A stretch of 64,000 nucleotides of DNA from Filomicrobium insigne (GCF_900104305.1 NZ_FNJC01000002.1:310001-374000), one strand, 5' to 3'. Shown: positions 26,946-36,978, counted from the first letter of the stretch. Numbers and translations are program-made. Notes: a model not told the origin generated them from the sequence alone.

Positions 26946-27713
26946 TTATGCCGCCGCGCGTTTGCCCGAGCGCTCTGCGCACCACGCTATCGGCACACGC
27001 ACCACGTAGCCATGGCCTGGTGCATTTTGCATGCGTTCAAGCTGCATCGGATCGAGGCTCCAACCTCGCGCGATCTGCAAGACATGGTCCTCTGTCGGAT
27101 AGAGCACCATCTCTCCGCCCGCATCACCACTCCTTTCTCGTACGCCTCTGAGTTCAAAGAGGCGTAAGCCCAAGGAACGCTCTTCCGGGGTGACACGTCC
27201 CTTGTTCCAGACCACGCCTTCGTCGCTCACAGCAAAGCCACGTACCAACTTGCCTTGTCGCACCCGCCCCCAGGCAAAGAAATCGAGCAACGGATAGGTG
27301 AAGAAGTACTGCACATCGTCAAACGACTGACCCAATCGCAACATCAACGGCGTCAGCTTATCGACAAAGGCGGGCCCGACCGGATGCGGGAGCGTGAGAC
27401 CGATGACGAATGTCCATCCCTCAACCGGAGGACTGAGGAATAAATGGGTGGCACCAAGGCGATCATCGTAGACCGTACCGATGCCAGCGTTCCAATTCGC
27501 CTTCTCACCGTCGCTGAAACCAAGAAGTTCAGCAACGCGCTCAACGTCAGTAGAGTGGATAGCAAGCCACGCCATCTTATAGCCGAAGGGCTTCGGGGCA
27601 TCAGGGTCGTTCTCAAAAACGATCACCTGTGGCAGCATTTTCGGCGCAACCCACACTGCCGCGATTGTTATTGTCGCGACAATGAAGCCTGCAATCACGA
27701 ATGCGACGACCAT
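26946..27713 (-). CDS. Unknown membrane-anchored protein
   Basis: A 255-residue protein with an N-terminal membrane helix (about 1-25, VVAFVIAGFIVATITIAAVW) and a soluble domain. Recognisable stretches are WLAIHSTDVERVAELLG, WNAGIGTVYDD and GWTFVIGLTLPHP; they do not lead me to a named family. The ATG at 27713 is favoured by GAGG six bases upstream; a GTG two codons earlier is the alternative. It starts 26 bases after a small open frame on the same strand, which may form a pair with it. Confidence 0.75.
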   Translation of the reverse strand: MVVAFVIAGFIVATITIAAVWVAPKMLPQVIVFENDPDAPKPFGYKMAWLAIHSTDVERVAELLGFSDGEKANWNAGIGTVYDDRLGATHLFLSPPVEGWTFVIGLTLPHPVGPAFVDKLTPLMLRLGQSFDDVQYFFTYPLLDFFAWGRVRQGKLVRGFAVSDEGVVWNKGRVTPEERSLGLRLFELRGVRERSGDAGGEMVLYPTEDHVLQIARGWSLDPMQLERMQNAPGHGYVVRVPIAWCAERSGKRAAA

Positions 27714-27739
27714 TCCCACCCTCGCGTGGCTGCGCTCGG

Positions 27740-27979
27740 CTAGTTAATGCGCCCATCTCGCAAACGGCAATACATGCGAAAGCGAGAACTGGGGATGAGT
27801 CGACCACGTGAGAGCGCGTCGATGACGGGAGAGATAGCTGATTCGTCTGGCGAAGCACGCTGTGTGATGGAGACCAGCTCCAAGCCACGCCCGGCAGCGG
27901 GGTTAGAGAGCCGACAGCAGATACAGAGCTGGCCTCCGTCGAGTGGGCGCCAAGAGAGAGGGCGATAGACGCAGACCAC
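27740..27979 (-). CDS. Possible small protein upstream of the membrane-anchored gene
   Basis: A 79-residue frame starting GTG, Cys-rich near its N-terminus (VCVYRPLSW, QLCICCRL). It ends 26 bases before the next gene, a spacing typical of operons, and no overlapping frame makes better sense. No Shine-Dalgarno sequence is visible and I do not know the family. Confidence 0.33.
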   Translation of the reverse strand: MVCVYRPLSWRPLDGGQLCICCRLSNPAAGRGLELVSITQRASPDESAISPVIDALSRGRLIPSSRFRMYCRLRDGRIN

Positions 27980-28222
27980 CCGATCACCAAACCGGAACGC
28001 GCGATACGTCGCTTCTTAATACATCGCACCTAACGGTCTGCAGTCTGATATTTACGGCGAATATAAGCCCGTAGTTTGACAGATTGACAACACCCCCGGA
28101 AACTCCATGAAGCCATGACACCCTTGATCTGAGCCGGTGCATAACTCGGCCGGGTTATCTGGCGGGCAAGACTTACGGCGATGCCGTCTAGGCCCACCAC
28201 AAATCAGGCTTTAGATAAACGA

Positions 28223-28252
28223 ACGCCCGGCTCTCGGGGAAGAACCGGGCGT
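28223..28252 (-). terminator. Terminator after the TorF-like porin gene
   Basis: A perfect eight-pair ACGCCCGG/CCGGGCGT stem (28223-28230 with 28245-28252) lies 28 bases beyond the porin stop codon. The - strand tail is TCGTTTATC, so the T-run is weak. Confidence 0.6.
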
Positions 28253-28280
28253 CGCGTTCTAACAGGAGACGTATCTTAGA

Positions 28281-29063
28281 TTATGGCAGGGCCACCGTTG
28301 CCTTGAAGACAAACCGGTCATCGCCAAGATCACCAAACTGGTCGGTGTCCGTACCCCAGTAGCGGAAGTCGAGAGTCAGCTGTTCAACAGCGAGCGAGAG
28401 ACCAGCGTTCCAATACGTGTAGTCGGAGTTCGCTACGTCCTCGTTCTCTTTATAACCAAGCGTACCGCTGATGGATGGATCGAAGATCCAGACCTTTGGC
28501 AGCGCGTAACCGAGGGTACCCTCGACAGCGTGGCCAGGGCCGATCTCAAACGTGTCGTCTGGCGTATAGTAATAGGTTACGCCAGCACTCAACTTCGGCA
28601 GGATTTCGCCGCTGACGCCAGCCTTGAATTCCCAATAGTCGACGTCAACGTTAGCGGTCTGACCAGCATAACCATAGTAAATGACACCAAAATCGAAGGT
28701 TGCCGGACCAAGGACCGGCTTAATGCCGAAGTACAGGTCGACTTCTGCATCTGAAGATGTGAAGGCCTGATCAACCTTTGCAGCCCAAACACCGGCGTAG
28801 AAGATTCCGTAGGACGCATCCGCACCAGCGAACCACGAAGGATCTTCACCGCTCTGCGAAACGCCGCGGAAAACATAGTCGGACATCAAGCCGCCATTGA
28901 CGGACCATTCAAATTTCCGGCCCTCGCTTGCGACAGGAGCATCCTTAATGCTTCCGTCGCGCTCATAGCGCTCAAAACCACCTGCAACAGCCGTTGTGGC
29001 ACCGATCCCGAGTACCAACGCCGCCACGGCTGCCGTGCGAACAAATTTCGAAGTCGTCGTCAT
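28281..29063 (-). CDS. TorF-family putative outer-membrane porin
   Basis: The 260-residue protein has a signal peptide (to about residue 27, TTAVAGG) and alternating beta strands ending in a C-terminal FVFKATVALP strand, as expected for an outer-membrane barrel. The SDYVFRGVSQS motif after the first strand is the hallmark of the TorF/Gcw_chp (TIGR02001) group, as are the later YYGYAG and YYYTPDD segments. It probably forms a small channel in the outer membrane; substrate unknown. It is followed by a terminator and so is transcribed alone. Confidence 0.88.
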   Translation of the reverse strand: MTTTSKFVRTAAVAALVLGIGATTAVAGGFERYERDGSIKDAPVASEGRKFEWSVNGGLMSDYVFRGVSQSGEDPSWFAGADASYGIFYAGVWAAKVDQAFTSSDAEVDLYFGIKPVLGPATFDFGVIYYGYAGQTANVDVDYWEFKAGVSGEILPKLSAGVTYYYTPDDTFEIGPGHAVEGTLGYALPKVWIFDPSISGTLGYKENEDVANSDYTYWNAGLSLAVEQLTLDFRYWGTDTDQFGDLGDDRFVFKATVALP

Positions 29064-29568
29064 GATATGGTTACACCCCCCGGGTTCACTGCGGCCCGAT
29101 CCTCCATTGAATCTGCCGCGACCATGATGGATAGGAAGCGCAAATCAGCTGGAGGAAACAAGTCCTAAGTCGATCCGGACACAACGCTTGAGTGGAAACT
29201 GTGCTGATGGAGCAACACGCACAGTTAACTGAACAACAATTGCGCATAACTCGACTGCGAGCAGTGCAATTTTGAAATGAAGCAAGTCTGTTTATTGGGC
29301 AGTGTGCACATCAAATAGACGAGAATTCATTTTTGATTCGGGCTCAAGAAGAGGCACCGCAGCCACAGCTTTTCGCTCCCTCGCCAAGACCGCAAGATCT
29401 ACCCACAGAGTCCCAACACATTCTTCATTGCGACGCGTCACAAAGCACCGAACTTCTTCGCCCTCACCATCCGTAGATGCTTCACACGTCGCACTTGGCA
29501 AATATGATCCTCCGCACGACAACGGCGGCTTAACCGAGCCTATCCCGCCAAAGGAACGACAGTTCATC
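29064..29568. other. Intergenic region between porin and SDR genes
   Basis: About 500 bases between divergent genes. An open frame continues the SDR gene upstream to 29302, but its translation has no SDR character, so I treat this region as non-coding. It must hold both promoters. I see no clear operator, repeat or RNA structure. Confidence 0.5.
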
Positions 29569-30357
29569 ATGAGCACCACCGCGACCGGCACACCGGATAC
29601 TGTACTAATTACCGGCGCAGCGCGCCGGATCGGACGCGCCCTCGCGCTTGATCTTGCACGTCATGGCTGGCGTGTGGCTATCCATTGCCGCCATTCTCGC
29701 GGCGAGGCTGAGGAGCTGGCCCACGAGATCACAACTCTCGGGAGCTCAGCTGCGGTTCTGGATTGCGACCTTGCCGACGGCGACGCCGTTGCCAAGTTGA
29801 TACCGCGCTGCGCGGATGCCCTCGCTCAGCCGGTATGCTTGATCAATAACGCGTCGGCATTCCTTCCGGACTCGGTTGCAGAGATGACCGAAGAAATATG
29901 GAACACACATCTTGATATAAATCTTAGGACGCCAGTATTTCTTGCGCGTGCCCTCTATGTTGATCTTCCCTCCGATAAACAGGGCAATGTCATCAACATT
30001 ATTGATCAACGTGTTTGGCGCCTGACTCCCGAGTTCTTCTCATATACGATTTCCAAATCCGGGCTCTGGACGGCAACACGTACTCTTGCTCAAGCCATGG
30101 CGCCGCGCGTCCGCGTCAATGCGATCGGACCGGGGCCGGTCCTCAAAAGCATACATCAAACAGATGCTGACTTCGCGGCTGAAGCAGAGAGCACATTGCT
30201 CGGCCGCGGACCAACCCCGGAAGAAGTGGCTGCGGCCGCCCGCTTCATCCTGGCCGCACCGGCGCTAACAGGCCAAATGATCGCGCTAGACGGCGGCCAG
30301 CATCTGACATGGGCGAATGAGCCTCGCTCAGGCGTAACTCAGCCCAACAAAGGGTAG
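29569..30357 (+). CDS. SDR-family oxidoreductase, pteridine-reductase (FolM)-like
   Basis: The 262-residue protein has TGAARRIGRALA near its N-terminus, LINNASAF and the catalytic YTISKSG, with RVNAIGPGPVL after it. The GAARRIG variant of the cofactor loop, with two arginines, is typical of NADPH-dependent pteridine reductases and FolM-like dihydromonapterin reductases. The ATG at 29569 is preceded by AAAGGAAC. In many Rhizobiales an SDR of this type lies directly before uvrC-pgsA-moaDE; here about 4.5 kb of other genes separate them. The substrate assignment is tentative. Confidence 0.85.
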   Translation: MSTTATGTPDTVLITGAARRIGRALALDLARHGWRVAIHCRHSRGEAEELAHEITTLGSSAAVLDCDLADGDAVAKLIPRCADALAQPVCLINNASAFLPDSVAEMTEEIWNTHLDINLRTPVFLARALYVDLPSDKQGNVINIIDQRVWRLTPEFFSYTISKSGLWTATRTLAQAMAPRVRVNAIGPGPVLKSIHQTDADFAAEAESTLLGRGPTPEEVAAAARFILAAPALTGQMIALDGGQHLTWANEPRSGVTQPNKG

Positions 30358-30591
30358 TTGCCGAGCTTTTGTAATAGATCAGCCCTCTGATCGCCTTATT
30401 TCTTCCCTGCACTACCCAAATTGATGCCGGATTATTGATCGATACAATCCAAAGACCGGACGTTGAGGGGCGGAAAGCAGGCCAGTCGTCAACCAGCCCT
30501 TAACGTTAACGGAATAGATAGTTTTGTCATGGGCGTGTAAGCCGCCAACGCCCTTCGCAAGAAGAAGCCAGAACGCCCGAAGGTGTTTGAT

Positions 30592-31797
30592 ATGCTAACC
30601 CGTCTCGCAATCCCGGCCCTCATTGCCATGTCTGTCCTATACGGCACGGCGCCAGCATCTGCTGCCCGTTTGCCGGGGATTAAAGTGGCACCCAACAACG
30701 TGGTGCCAGCCTGCGCGACACCAGGGCGCCTCATGGCATTCCTGCGATCACGCAATACCCGCATGAACCCGCGCTATGACAAAATCGCCGTCTCCTACAT
30801 GCGTCATGGCGAACAACTCGGGATACGGTGGGATATTGCGTTCTTTCAGATGCTCGTTGAAACGGCGAACCTTGCTTACACAGGCGACGTGGACGCATCA
30901 CAGAATAATTTCGCCGGACTTGGCGCAACCGGTGGCGGCGTAAAAGGCGAACGTTTCCGGGACGTCGACAGCGGCGTGCGCGCGCATCTCGAACATGTAC
31001 TCATGTACACTGGCGAAACGATCCAAAATCCCGTCGCGGAGCGCACTCGGAAGGTTCAGGAATGGAATGTCCTGACATCCTGGCAGCGCAGCATTCGCGG
31101 CCCCATGACGTTCTCTCACCTGACCACCAAGTGGGCGCCGAGCGATCGCGGCTATTCCGACGACATCAAATCAATTGCCGACCTGTTCTATCAGGGAGAG
31201 TGCAATAGACCGGATCCCGAACCTCAGCTCGTCGCCCTTGCGCGTGGTGGCAAGATGACCACGGCCGCAGCCAAAACACCGCCTGCCACTCAGAAGCCCG
31301 CGACGGCCAGCAGCGCCGACTTAGTAGCATCTGTTATCAACCGTAACCGCGCTCAAGCTGCTGACCCCTCAGGACTGGGCGCACCTCCCGCTGGCGGATC
31401 ATCAAACAAGCCCGCACCAGCAGCAACTCTAAGTCCCGACGCACCCGCAGCGGACGCGAAATCTGTAACAGTGCTCAATTCTCCGGGCGCGAAAGAGAAC
31501 GCCCCGACCAAGACCGCAATGGTCGCGAACGAAGCAAAGAAAGCAGCGCCCGCAAAGTCCGAGCCAGACAAATGCCGCGTATGGACTGCGAGCTACGGTG
31601 GTGCGAAGGCCATCATCATCAAGGCCGTCAATAACGACGTCGTCAACTACACGGTTCTGGACGTCAATGCCGGCAAAGAGAAACGCGAAGCCGAGGCTTA
31701 CATCGCGGCCTACGCCAAGGGAGGCGAAACCCTCGAAGAGTTCTCCAGCGCTTCCGCCGCTCTCGATAAGGCCTTCCAACTTTGCCCTGAAGGCTAA
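30592..31797 (+). CDS. Secreted glucosaminidase-domain protein
   Basis: The 401-residue protein has a signal peptide (to about residue 25, APASA-ARL) and an N-terminal domain of the mannosyl-glycoprotein endo-beta-N-acetylglucosaminidase type (about 55-200), seen in GIRWDIAFFQMLVETANL, QNNFAGLGATGGG and RAHLEHVLMY. The Glu in LVETAN is the likely catalytic acid. An Ala/Pro-rich linker follows, then a C-terminal domain of about 80 residues (CRVWTASYGGAKAI...) that I cannot name. The ATG at 30592 has AAGG eight bases upstream and is preferred over the GTG three codons before it. It is a likely peptidoglycan hydrolase. Confidence 0.85.
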   Translation: MLTRLAIPALIAMSVLYGTAPASAARLPGIKVAPNNVVPACATPGRLMAFLRSRNTRMNPRYDKIAVSYMRHGEQLGIRWDIAFFQMLVETANLAYTGDVDASQNNFAGLGATGGGVKGERFRDVDSGVRAHLEHVLMYTGETIQNPVAERTRKVQEWNVLTSWQRSIRGPMTFSHLTTKWAPSDRGYSDDIKSIADLFYQGECNRPDPEPQLVALARGGKMTTAAAKTPPATQKPATASSADLVASVINRNRAQAADPSGLGAPPAGGSSNKPAPAATLSPDAPAADAKSVTVLNSPGAKENAPTKTAMVANEAKKAAPAKSEPDKCRVWTASYGGAKAIIIKAVNNDVVNYTVLDVNAGKEKREAEAYIAAYAKGGETLEEFSSASAALDKAFQLCPEG

Positions 31798-32035
31798 AGG
31801 ATAGACCGGCAGGGTCTTTCCCTACCCCGAGTACCGTGATCGCCAGGGTCACCGGCAGCGTGTTGACATTGCGCCTTCGCATGTCACTTTCATAGTCAAA
31901 CTGAGCCGCGAAGCAGGGCAATCACACCCCGCGCAGGCTCTTTAGATCTTTCTGACACGTCGGTGCGTAACAAGTTCCTGATGCACGGGGCCCTGCAAGG
32001 GAGACCCGCAATTCTGGTTCTAGGAAACTGAGCGA

Positions 32036-32494
32036 ATGGACTACAGCGGCTATACAGTCGGACGCATTCCCAAGCTCACGCGGATCAAATCTCCGCGCGA
32101 CATTGACGGCATTGAATTCGTCGATGGTGTCGCCGAGGTCGAAGTGCCTATCGAATTGCTCGATCAGATGCCCATTAAGAACTATGAACGCCTCGACAGC
32201 CCACGCCTTAACGCGGTTCTTCAAGCCATTCGCCGTGAGGGCTACAGCAGCCTCGATCCCATCATCTGCCGGGTCGGAGCCCTCGGAAACTGGGTGGTCA
32301 TCGACGGCGGTCACCGCATCACAGCAGCCAAACGGATACATAAAGAATTCTTTACGAACCTGTGGGGCTCAAAGATCGGCGATCTGACGTTCATTCTCTT
32401 CAAGACGCCCCTAAGCTACTCCAAGCTGACGCAAGCGCGTGGACGTCGAGCAGGCGCCGCGAAAGAGGCGAGCGAACCCCAGACGGAAAAGTAG
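32036..32494 (+). CDS. ParB/sulfiredoxin-fold protein
   Basis: The 152-residue protein contains the ParB-N/sulfiredoxin signature VVIDGGHRITAAK at about 86-98, preceded by the strand-helix unit LDPIICRVG. Members of this fold bind or hydrolyse nucleotides (CTP in ParB, ATP in sulfiredoxin). No helix-turn-helix of a true ParB is present, so this is not the chromosome-partition protein. The tail is basic (KLTQARGRRAGAAK). Its role is unknown; it stands alone between the glucosaminidase gene and a convergent gene. Confidence 0.8.
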   Translation: MDYSGYTVGRIPKLTRIKSPRDIDGIEFVDGVAEVEVPIELLDQMPIKNYERLDSPRLNAVLQAIRREGYSSLDPIICRVGALGNWVVIDGGHRITAAKRIHKEFFTNLWGSKIGDLTFILFKTPLSYSKLTQARGRRAGAAKEASEPQTEK

Positions 32495-32517
32495 CAGCTC
32501 GCGCTTTTGCGCCTGAA

Positions 32518-33669
32518 TTATTGCGCCGGTTTGGACATATAATTGACCGCGGCAGTTGAGAGTGCGCCGCCAAGCACGCAAGGGATTCCGAACTGGAGTT
32601 GGCCAAGTACGCTTGCCGCGACACAGCCCAGCGCCAAGGCGGTTGTTCCAGCTTGGCCCCACGTCCCCCAATCCCGGTTCCACTTGGGGCCCTTCGTCTT
32701 AATCTCATCAATTTGCTTCAAAGCGGCTTCGCGCAGACTGCTCAATTCATAAAGCTCTGCTGCCTCGATCACTTCCTGAAGTTGCCGGCGCACAGCTTCG
32801 TCTTCATGGTCCATCTGGGATTTGGCCAGATCGAGCAAGTTCTTATCGCGTGCCGCATTGCTGGCGAACGTCCACTTGGCCATCGCGCCGATGGTCAGCT
32901 TTTCAACGTCATTCTTCTCTTCCGCCCATTTAAGAACCGACACAATGCGGATCACAGGGTCCCACTCTCCCGTGGCGAAGTAAAAACCCCATAAAACATC
33001 AATCACATAGGGATCATCTAGCTCCAGCTTGTCGAGAGTCTTGCCACCTCCATAGAGGTACTTCTTGATGAGCACCTTCCGAGCCGGCATACGCTCTATG
33101 AACTGGACGAGAAAGGCTTGCCAGTCCGGTAAGCCCGAATAGGCGATGGCCTTAACCAGAACGACCTGTTCCACCGGCGGCATGGGGAACATCTCGGCGA
33201 TCAGGTCGGTCGCCTTTACCCGGTTGCTGCCGATAACGCCTGCAATAAACCCCGTATAGATTCCCGCCTTTTCCGGATCGCGTAAAAGCCCGTGCCGGAC
33301 CATCGCATGGACCGCGGCTGGAACCTTCGATGGCTGCTTGTTCTCGCGATAGTCATTGATGAATTTGAGAACGCCTTCAGACGTCGCAAAGGGATCGGAC
33401 GCGAGCGAACGTTGCGTGCCGCGCATGCCCTCGCTCGACACAGGTCCAGCAGCAGCTGACAATCCGGCAAGCCCCGCAAATAGCAATAGGACCGCTCTGC
33501 GCACCCACGATTGCCGTATACCCCTTACGGGTCGCAGCAATCGGCGCGACACTGGATTCTGTTTTTCTGACGGCCTGATCGCAGATAAACGCACTGCGCG
33601 AACCGCGTTGAGAACCTGCAACGAAAGCCCCCGGCGATTATGGACAGCAGGATTTGCCGATATCGGCAA
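32518..33669 (-). CDS. Unknown exported or membrane protein
   Basis: The longest frame gives 383 residues. A signal-like segment (WVRRAVLLLFAGLAGLSAAAG) lies at about 55-75, so the true start may be the GTG at 33504, giving about 328 residues; neither start has a strong Shine-Dalgarno. The body is mostly helical (FINDYRENKQPSKVP, WAEEKNDVEKLTIGAMAKW), and a C-terminal hydrophobic stretch (TTALALGCVAASVLG) could be a second membrane segment. I do not recognise the family. It is convergent with the ParB-fold gene. Confidence 0.7.
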   Translation of the reverse strand: MPISANPAVHNRRGLSLQVLNAVRAVRLSAIRPSEKQNPVSRRLLRPVRGIRQSWVRRAVLLLFAGLAGLSAAAGPVSSEGMRGTQRSLASDPFATSEGVLKFINDYRENKQPSKVPAAVHAMVRHGLLRDPEKAGIYTGFIAGVIGSNRVKATDLIAEMFPMPPVEQVVLVKAIAYSGLPDWQAFLVQFIERMPARKVLIKKYLYGGGKTLDKLELDDPYVIDVLWGFYFATGEWDPVIRIVSVLKWAEEKNDVEKLTIGAMAKWTFASNAARDKNLLDLAKSQMDHEDEAVRRQLQEVIEAAELYELSSLREAALKQIDEIKTKGPKWNRDWGTWGQAGTTALALGCVAASVLGQLQFGIPCVLGGALSTAAVNYMSKPAQ

Positions 33670-33727
33670 GGCCTTTCACTGCACATGCACCAATGGCGGT
33701 TTTGTGGCTCTTTGCCGCGAGATCACG

Positions 33728-34525
33728 TTAGCGGCCTTTGAAATTGGCCGGACGTTTACCGAGAAACGCCTCCAAACCCTCGCGGAAGTCCTCGGACATA
33801 TAGCAGCTCACGATGAGATCATCGTCCTGAACCTGGGAGGCCGTCCGTAACCTCCGCAAACCTTCTTTGGTTGCACGAAGCGTCAAGGGGGCGTGACTTG
33901 CGACAACATTCGCTAGCGCAGCCGCGCGCGACATCAGGCTCGCGTGATCATCCAATAGCTCAGAAACGAGCCCGGACGCCAAAGCCTCATCAGCCTCAAT
34001 CAAACGCGAAGTAAAAATAATCTCTTTGGTCCGGGCTACCCCGATGAGATCTGAGAGGCGCGCAAGATTGGCCACGGAAAGGCAGTTGCCGAGCGTCCGC
34101 GAAATCGGAAAGCCGAACCGGATATCCCGCGAGGCAATGCGCAGATCGCAACAGGCAGCAATAGCGGCACCGCCCCCGGTGCAAGCCCCGGCAATAGCCG
34201 CAACCGTTGGAACCGGGCAGCGCTCGATCGACCCCAACACGACATCCATCGTCCGTTCGTAATCGAGCGCATGCTGCGGCGTCGTAAAATCGCGAAACTT
34301 GGAAATATCGGTTCCAGCTGCAAACGCCTTTTCCCCCGCGCCGGTCACAACCAGCGCCCGGACGTCGCCGCCTGGGACAATCCCTTCGAAAATGGCTTGG
34401 AGCTGAGCATACATCGTGAAAGTCATGGCGTTGCGCGCCTGCGGCCGCGACAGCGTCACCCAACCAATGCCATCACGAACCTCCAACGTAACTTGGCCGT
34501 CATTGTTATTGGAATTGTCGCTCAT
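33728..34525 (-). CDS. Crotonase-superfamily protein lacking the hydratase glutamates
   Basis: The 265-residue protein has the crotonase fold: first oxyanion-hole loop AFAAGTDIS, second in ACTGGGAAIA, and the C-terminal helix ending FLGKRPANFKGR. At the two catalytic positions of enoyl-CoA hydratase (GGGxE and PE) it has Ala and Ile (GGGAA, FPI), so classical hydratase chemistry is unlikely. It is not a close relative of the crotonase at 58-825. It may act on an unusual acyl-CoA or catalyse another crotonase-type reaction. It is a stand-alone gene, divergent from uvrC. Confidence 0.88.
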   Translation of the reverse strand: MSDNSNNNDGQVTLEVRDGIGWVTLSRPQARNAMTFTMYAQLQAIFEGIVPGGDVRALVVTGAGEKAFAAGTDISKFRDFTTPQHALDYERTMDVVLGSIERCPVPTVAAIAGACTGGGAAIAACCDLRIASRDIRFGFPISRTLGNCLSVANLARLSDLIGVARTKEIIFTSRLIEADEALASGLVSELLDDHASLMSRAAALANVVASHAPLTLRATKEGLRRLRTASQVQDDDLIVSCYMSEDFREGLEAFLGKRPANFKGR

Positions 34526-34835
34526 ATCCGTGCCATCTCCGCGTTTCTGTTAGGCCGACGCATCCCTCCCAATCGCAGGTATCTCGCGGATCGGCAAGAC
34601 TTGCACCCACCGGCATCATCAGACTTCTGGCTTACTGGCCCAGGTCCGAAGTTCACCGGAGTTTAAGGCGAGCCTAATAGGCGAACTTCAGAATCAAAAA
34701 GGGACACAAGAGACTTAGTGTTGCTGATGTAATTCAAATAATGAAATTTGCTCGCCACCCGGCAGAGAATACCGACGAATTTATCGATCATCACACGCGC
34801 TTGACGCCGGCGTCGCGACAGCCAATGTTGCCTGC
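34526..34835. other. Intergenic region between the crotonase and uvrC
   Basis: About 310 bases between divergent genes. An imperfect inverted repeat is built from GAAGTTC and GAACTTC (about 34649-34690) around a smaller GCC-TAATA-GGC hairpin. AT content rises towards uvrC (34690-34750). No open frame of interest. Confidence 0.45.
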
Positions 34836-36947
34836 ATGCCCAATCAGAACGCATCCCAGGGCGGAGGCGGAGCGGCCGGCAGCGAGCCGACGCACCGCTC
34901 CGGCCCGGAAGTCATCGCTGAATATCTTAAAACGCTCCCCGCGGCACCTGGCGTCTACCGCATGCTGGACCGACACGGGGAGGTTATTTATGTCGGCAAG
35001 GCGCGTTCTCTAAAGTCACGCGTTTCCAATTATACGCGTCTCGGCGGCCACACGAATCGCATCGCGCGCATGATCGCCGCCACAGCTGCGATGGAATTCG
35101 TCACGGTACGCACGGAAGCAGAAGCTCTGCTCCTGGAAGCCAACCTGATTAAACGCTTCCGGCCCCGCTTCAACGTGCTTATGCGCGATGACAAATCATT
35201 TCCGTTCATCCTGCTCGCCCGCGACCACCGAGCTCCTCAAATTCTCAAACATCGCGGAGCGCGAAATCGTAAGGGCGACTACTTTGGCCCCTTCGCTTCC
35301 GCTGGCGCGGTCAACCGCACCATCAACATGCTCCAACGCGCGTTCCTGCTGCGCTCATGTACCGACAGCGTCTACGAGAGTCGCACACGGCCATGCCTGC
35401 TCTGGCAGATCAAACGCTGCTCCGCGCCGTGCACCGGAGAAATCAGCCTCGAAGACTACGAAAAGCTGGTTGATGAGGCGGTGCGCTTCTTGCGCGGTGA
35501 AAGCCAAACCGTCCGTCAGATGTATCAGGCGTTGATGCAGGAAGCATCCGACAAGCTCGAGTTTGAGCGCGCAGCGACCTACCGCAACAGACTATGGGCT
35601 TTGGCACACGTAACTGCTGATCAGTCCATCAACGCTGCCGGGATCGAAGAAGCCGACATTTTCGCCGCGCATCAGGAGGGAGGACAGACCTGCATTCAGG
35701 TCTTCTTCTTCCGTGCTGGTCAGAACTGGGGAAACCGCGCTTACTATCCCAAAGCAGACCGATCGCTCGAGGCCGATGAGGTGCTAGGTGCCTTCATCGC
35801 TCAGTTTTACGATGACAAGCCGATCCCCCGCATGATTCTGGTTTCGCACGATCTGCCCGAACGCGACCTGCTCACAGAAGCCCTCTCGACCAAGGCCGAA
35901 CGGAAAATCGAGATCCTGACGCCGAAGCGCGGCCCCAAGGTTGAACTCGTGGCCCACGCCCAGGCGAACGCGAAGGAAGCTCTCGGCCGCAAAGTCGCCG
36001 AAACGGCATCCCAGCGCGAGTTACTGAAGGGACTAGCCGAACGTTTTGATCTCGATTCCATGCCGACCAGAATTGAAGTTTTTGACAACTCCCACATCGC
36101 CGGCACCAACGCCGTCGGCGCCATGATCGTCGCGGGACCTGAGGGATTCTCGAAATCCCAGTACCGGAAGTTCAACATCAAGTCGGACACGCTCACACCT
36201 GGTGACGACTACGCCATGATGCGCGAGGTGCTGACCCGACGCTTCAAAAGGCTCGTTGACCCGGCTGGGACAACCGCTGAAGCCGAGAAAACCACAGAGC
36301 TAACAAAAGATTCCGTTGTCGAAGAGCCCGGTACACGCATACGCGCGCCCGATCCCATGCCGCTTGCAGAACGCGGTTCCAACTCTCTGGCATTCGCCGC
36401 CTTGCGCACGCAAAACGGAGAGCCAGAGCACGCCGAAGAACCTCAAGCCACGTTAGAGGAGAATGACGAACGGACCGCCGCCGAAAAAAAGATACCCGAC
36501 CTCGTTCTCATCGACGGCGGGGCAGGCCAGCTCGCCGTCGCCCGCGAAGTCTTGGCGGAATTGGGCCTCCACGACATAGCACTGCTCGGCGTGGCCAAAG
36601 GTCCAGACCGCGATGCCGGCCGCGAGCACTTCCATAAGCCTGCGGGAGGCCCACCGGTCATGCTCGAACCGCGGGACCCTGTACTTTACTTCGTTCAGCG
36701 ACTGCGTGACGAGGCCCACCGCTTCGCCATCGGCACCCACCGCGCCAAACGCGCGAAGGCCCTCAGCGCCAACCCGCTCGATGAAATCGACGGCATCGGA
36801 CCAACGCGGCGACGCGCCCTGCTAACGCACTTCGGATCGGCCAAAGCTGTCAGCCGCGCGGGTGTCGAAGACCTCAAAGAGGTTCAAGGCATCTCAGCTG
36901 AGATGGCCCAAAAGATCTATGACTTCTTTCACGAGCGCCGCAGCTGA
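34836..36947 (+). CDS. uvrC: Excinuclease ABC subunit C
   Basis: UvrC makes both incisions in nucleotide excision repair. The 703-residue protein has the GIY-YIG domain (about 37-117: [20 protein letters not shown]), the UVR motif (about 222-257), the RNase H-like nuclease domain ([10 protein letters not shown] and DLVLIDGG) and tandem helix-hairpin-helix motifs at the end ([31 protein letters not shown]). About 75 residues of Glu/Ala/Thr/Pro-rich sequence (about 475-550) are inserted between RRFKRL and PDLVLIDGG, inside the nuclease domain, making it longer than the usual 600-630. It heads a gene order (uvrC, pgsA, moaD, moaE) common in Rhizobiales. Confidence 0.96.
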   Translation: MPNQNASQGGGGAAGSEPTHRSGPEVIAEYLKTLPAAPGVYRMLDRHGEVIYVGKARSLKSRVSNYTRLGGHTNRIARMIAATAAMEFVTVRTEAEALLLEANLIKRFRPRFNVLMRDDKSFPFILLARDHRAPQILKHRGARNRKGDYFGPFASAGAVNRTINMLQRAFLLRSCTDSVYESRTRPCLLWQIKRCSAPCTGEISLEDYEKLVDEAVRFLRGESQTVRQMYQALMQEASDKLEFERAATYRNRLWALAHVTADQSINAAGIEEADIFAAHQEGGQTCIQVFFFRAGQNWGNRAYYPKADRSLEADEVLGAFIAQFYDDKPIPRMILVSHDLPERDLLTEALSTKAERKIEILTPKRGPKVELVAHAQANAKEALGRKVAETASQRELLKGLAERFDLDSMPTRIEVFDNSHIAGTNAVGAMIVAGPEGFSKSQYRKFNIKSDTLTPGDDYAMMREVLTRRFKRLVDPAGTTAEAEKTTELTKDSVVEEPGTRIRAPDPMPLAERGSNSLAFAALRTQNGEPEHAEEPQATLEENDERTAAEKKIPDLVLIDGGAGQLAVAREVLAELGLHDIALLGVAKGPDRDAGREHFHKPAGGPPVMLEPRDPVLYFVQRLRDEAHRFAIGTHRAKRAKALSANPLDEIDGIGPTRRRALLTHFGSAKAVSRAGVEDLKEVQGISAEMAQKIYDFFHERRS

Positions 36948-36978
36948 CCGACTTTCTAGGTAGGGTCTTCGCGCTCTG

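Noticed and set aside
29302-29568. N-terminal extension of the FolM-like SDR
   Set aside because: The extra 89 residues have no SDR similarity and a good ATG with an upstream AAAGGAAC marks the true start.
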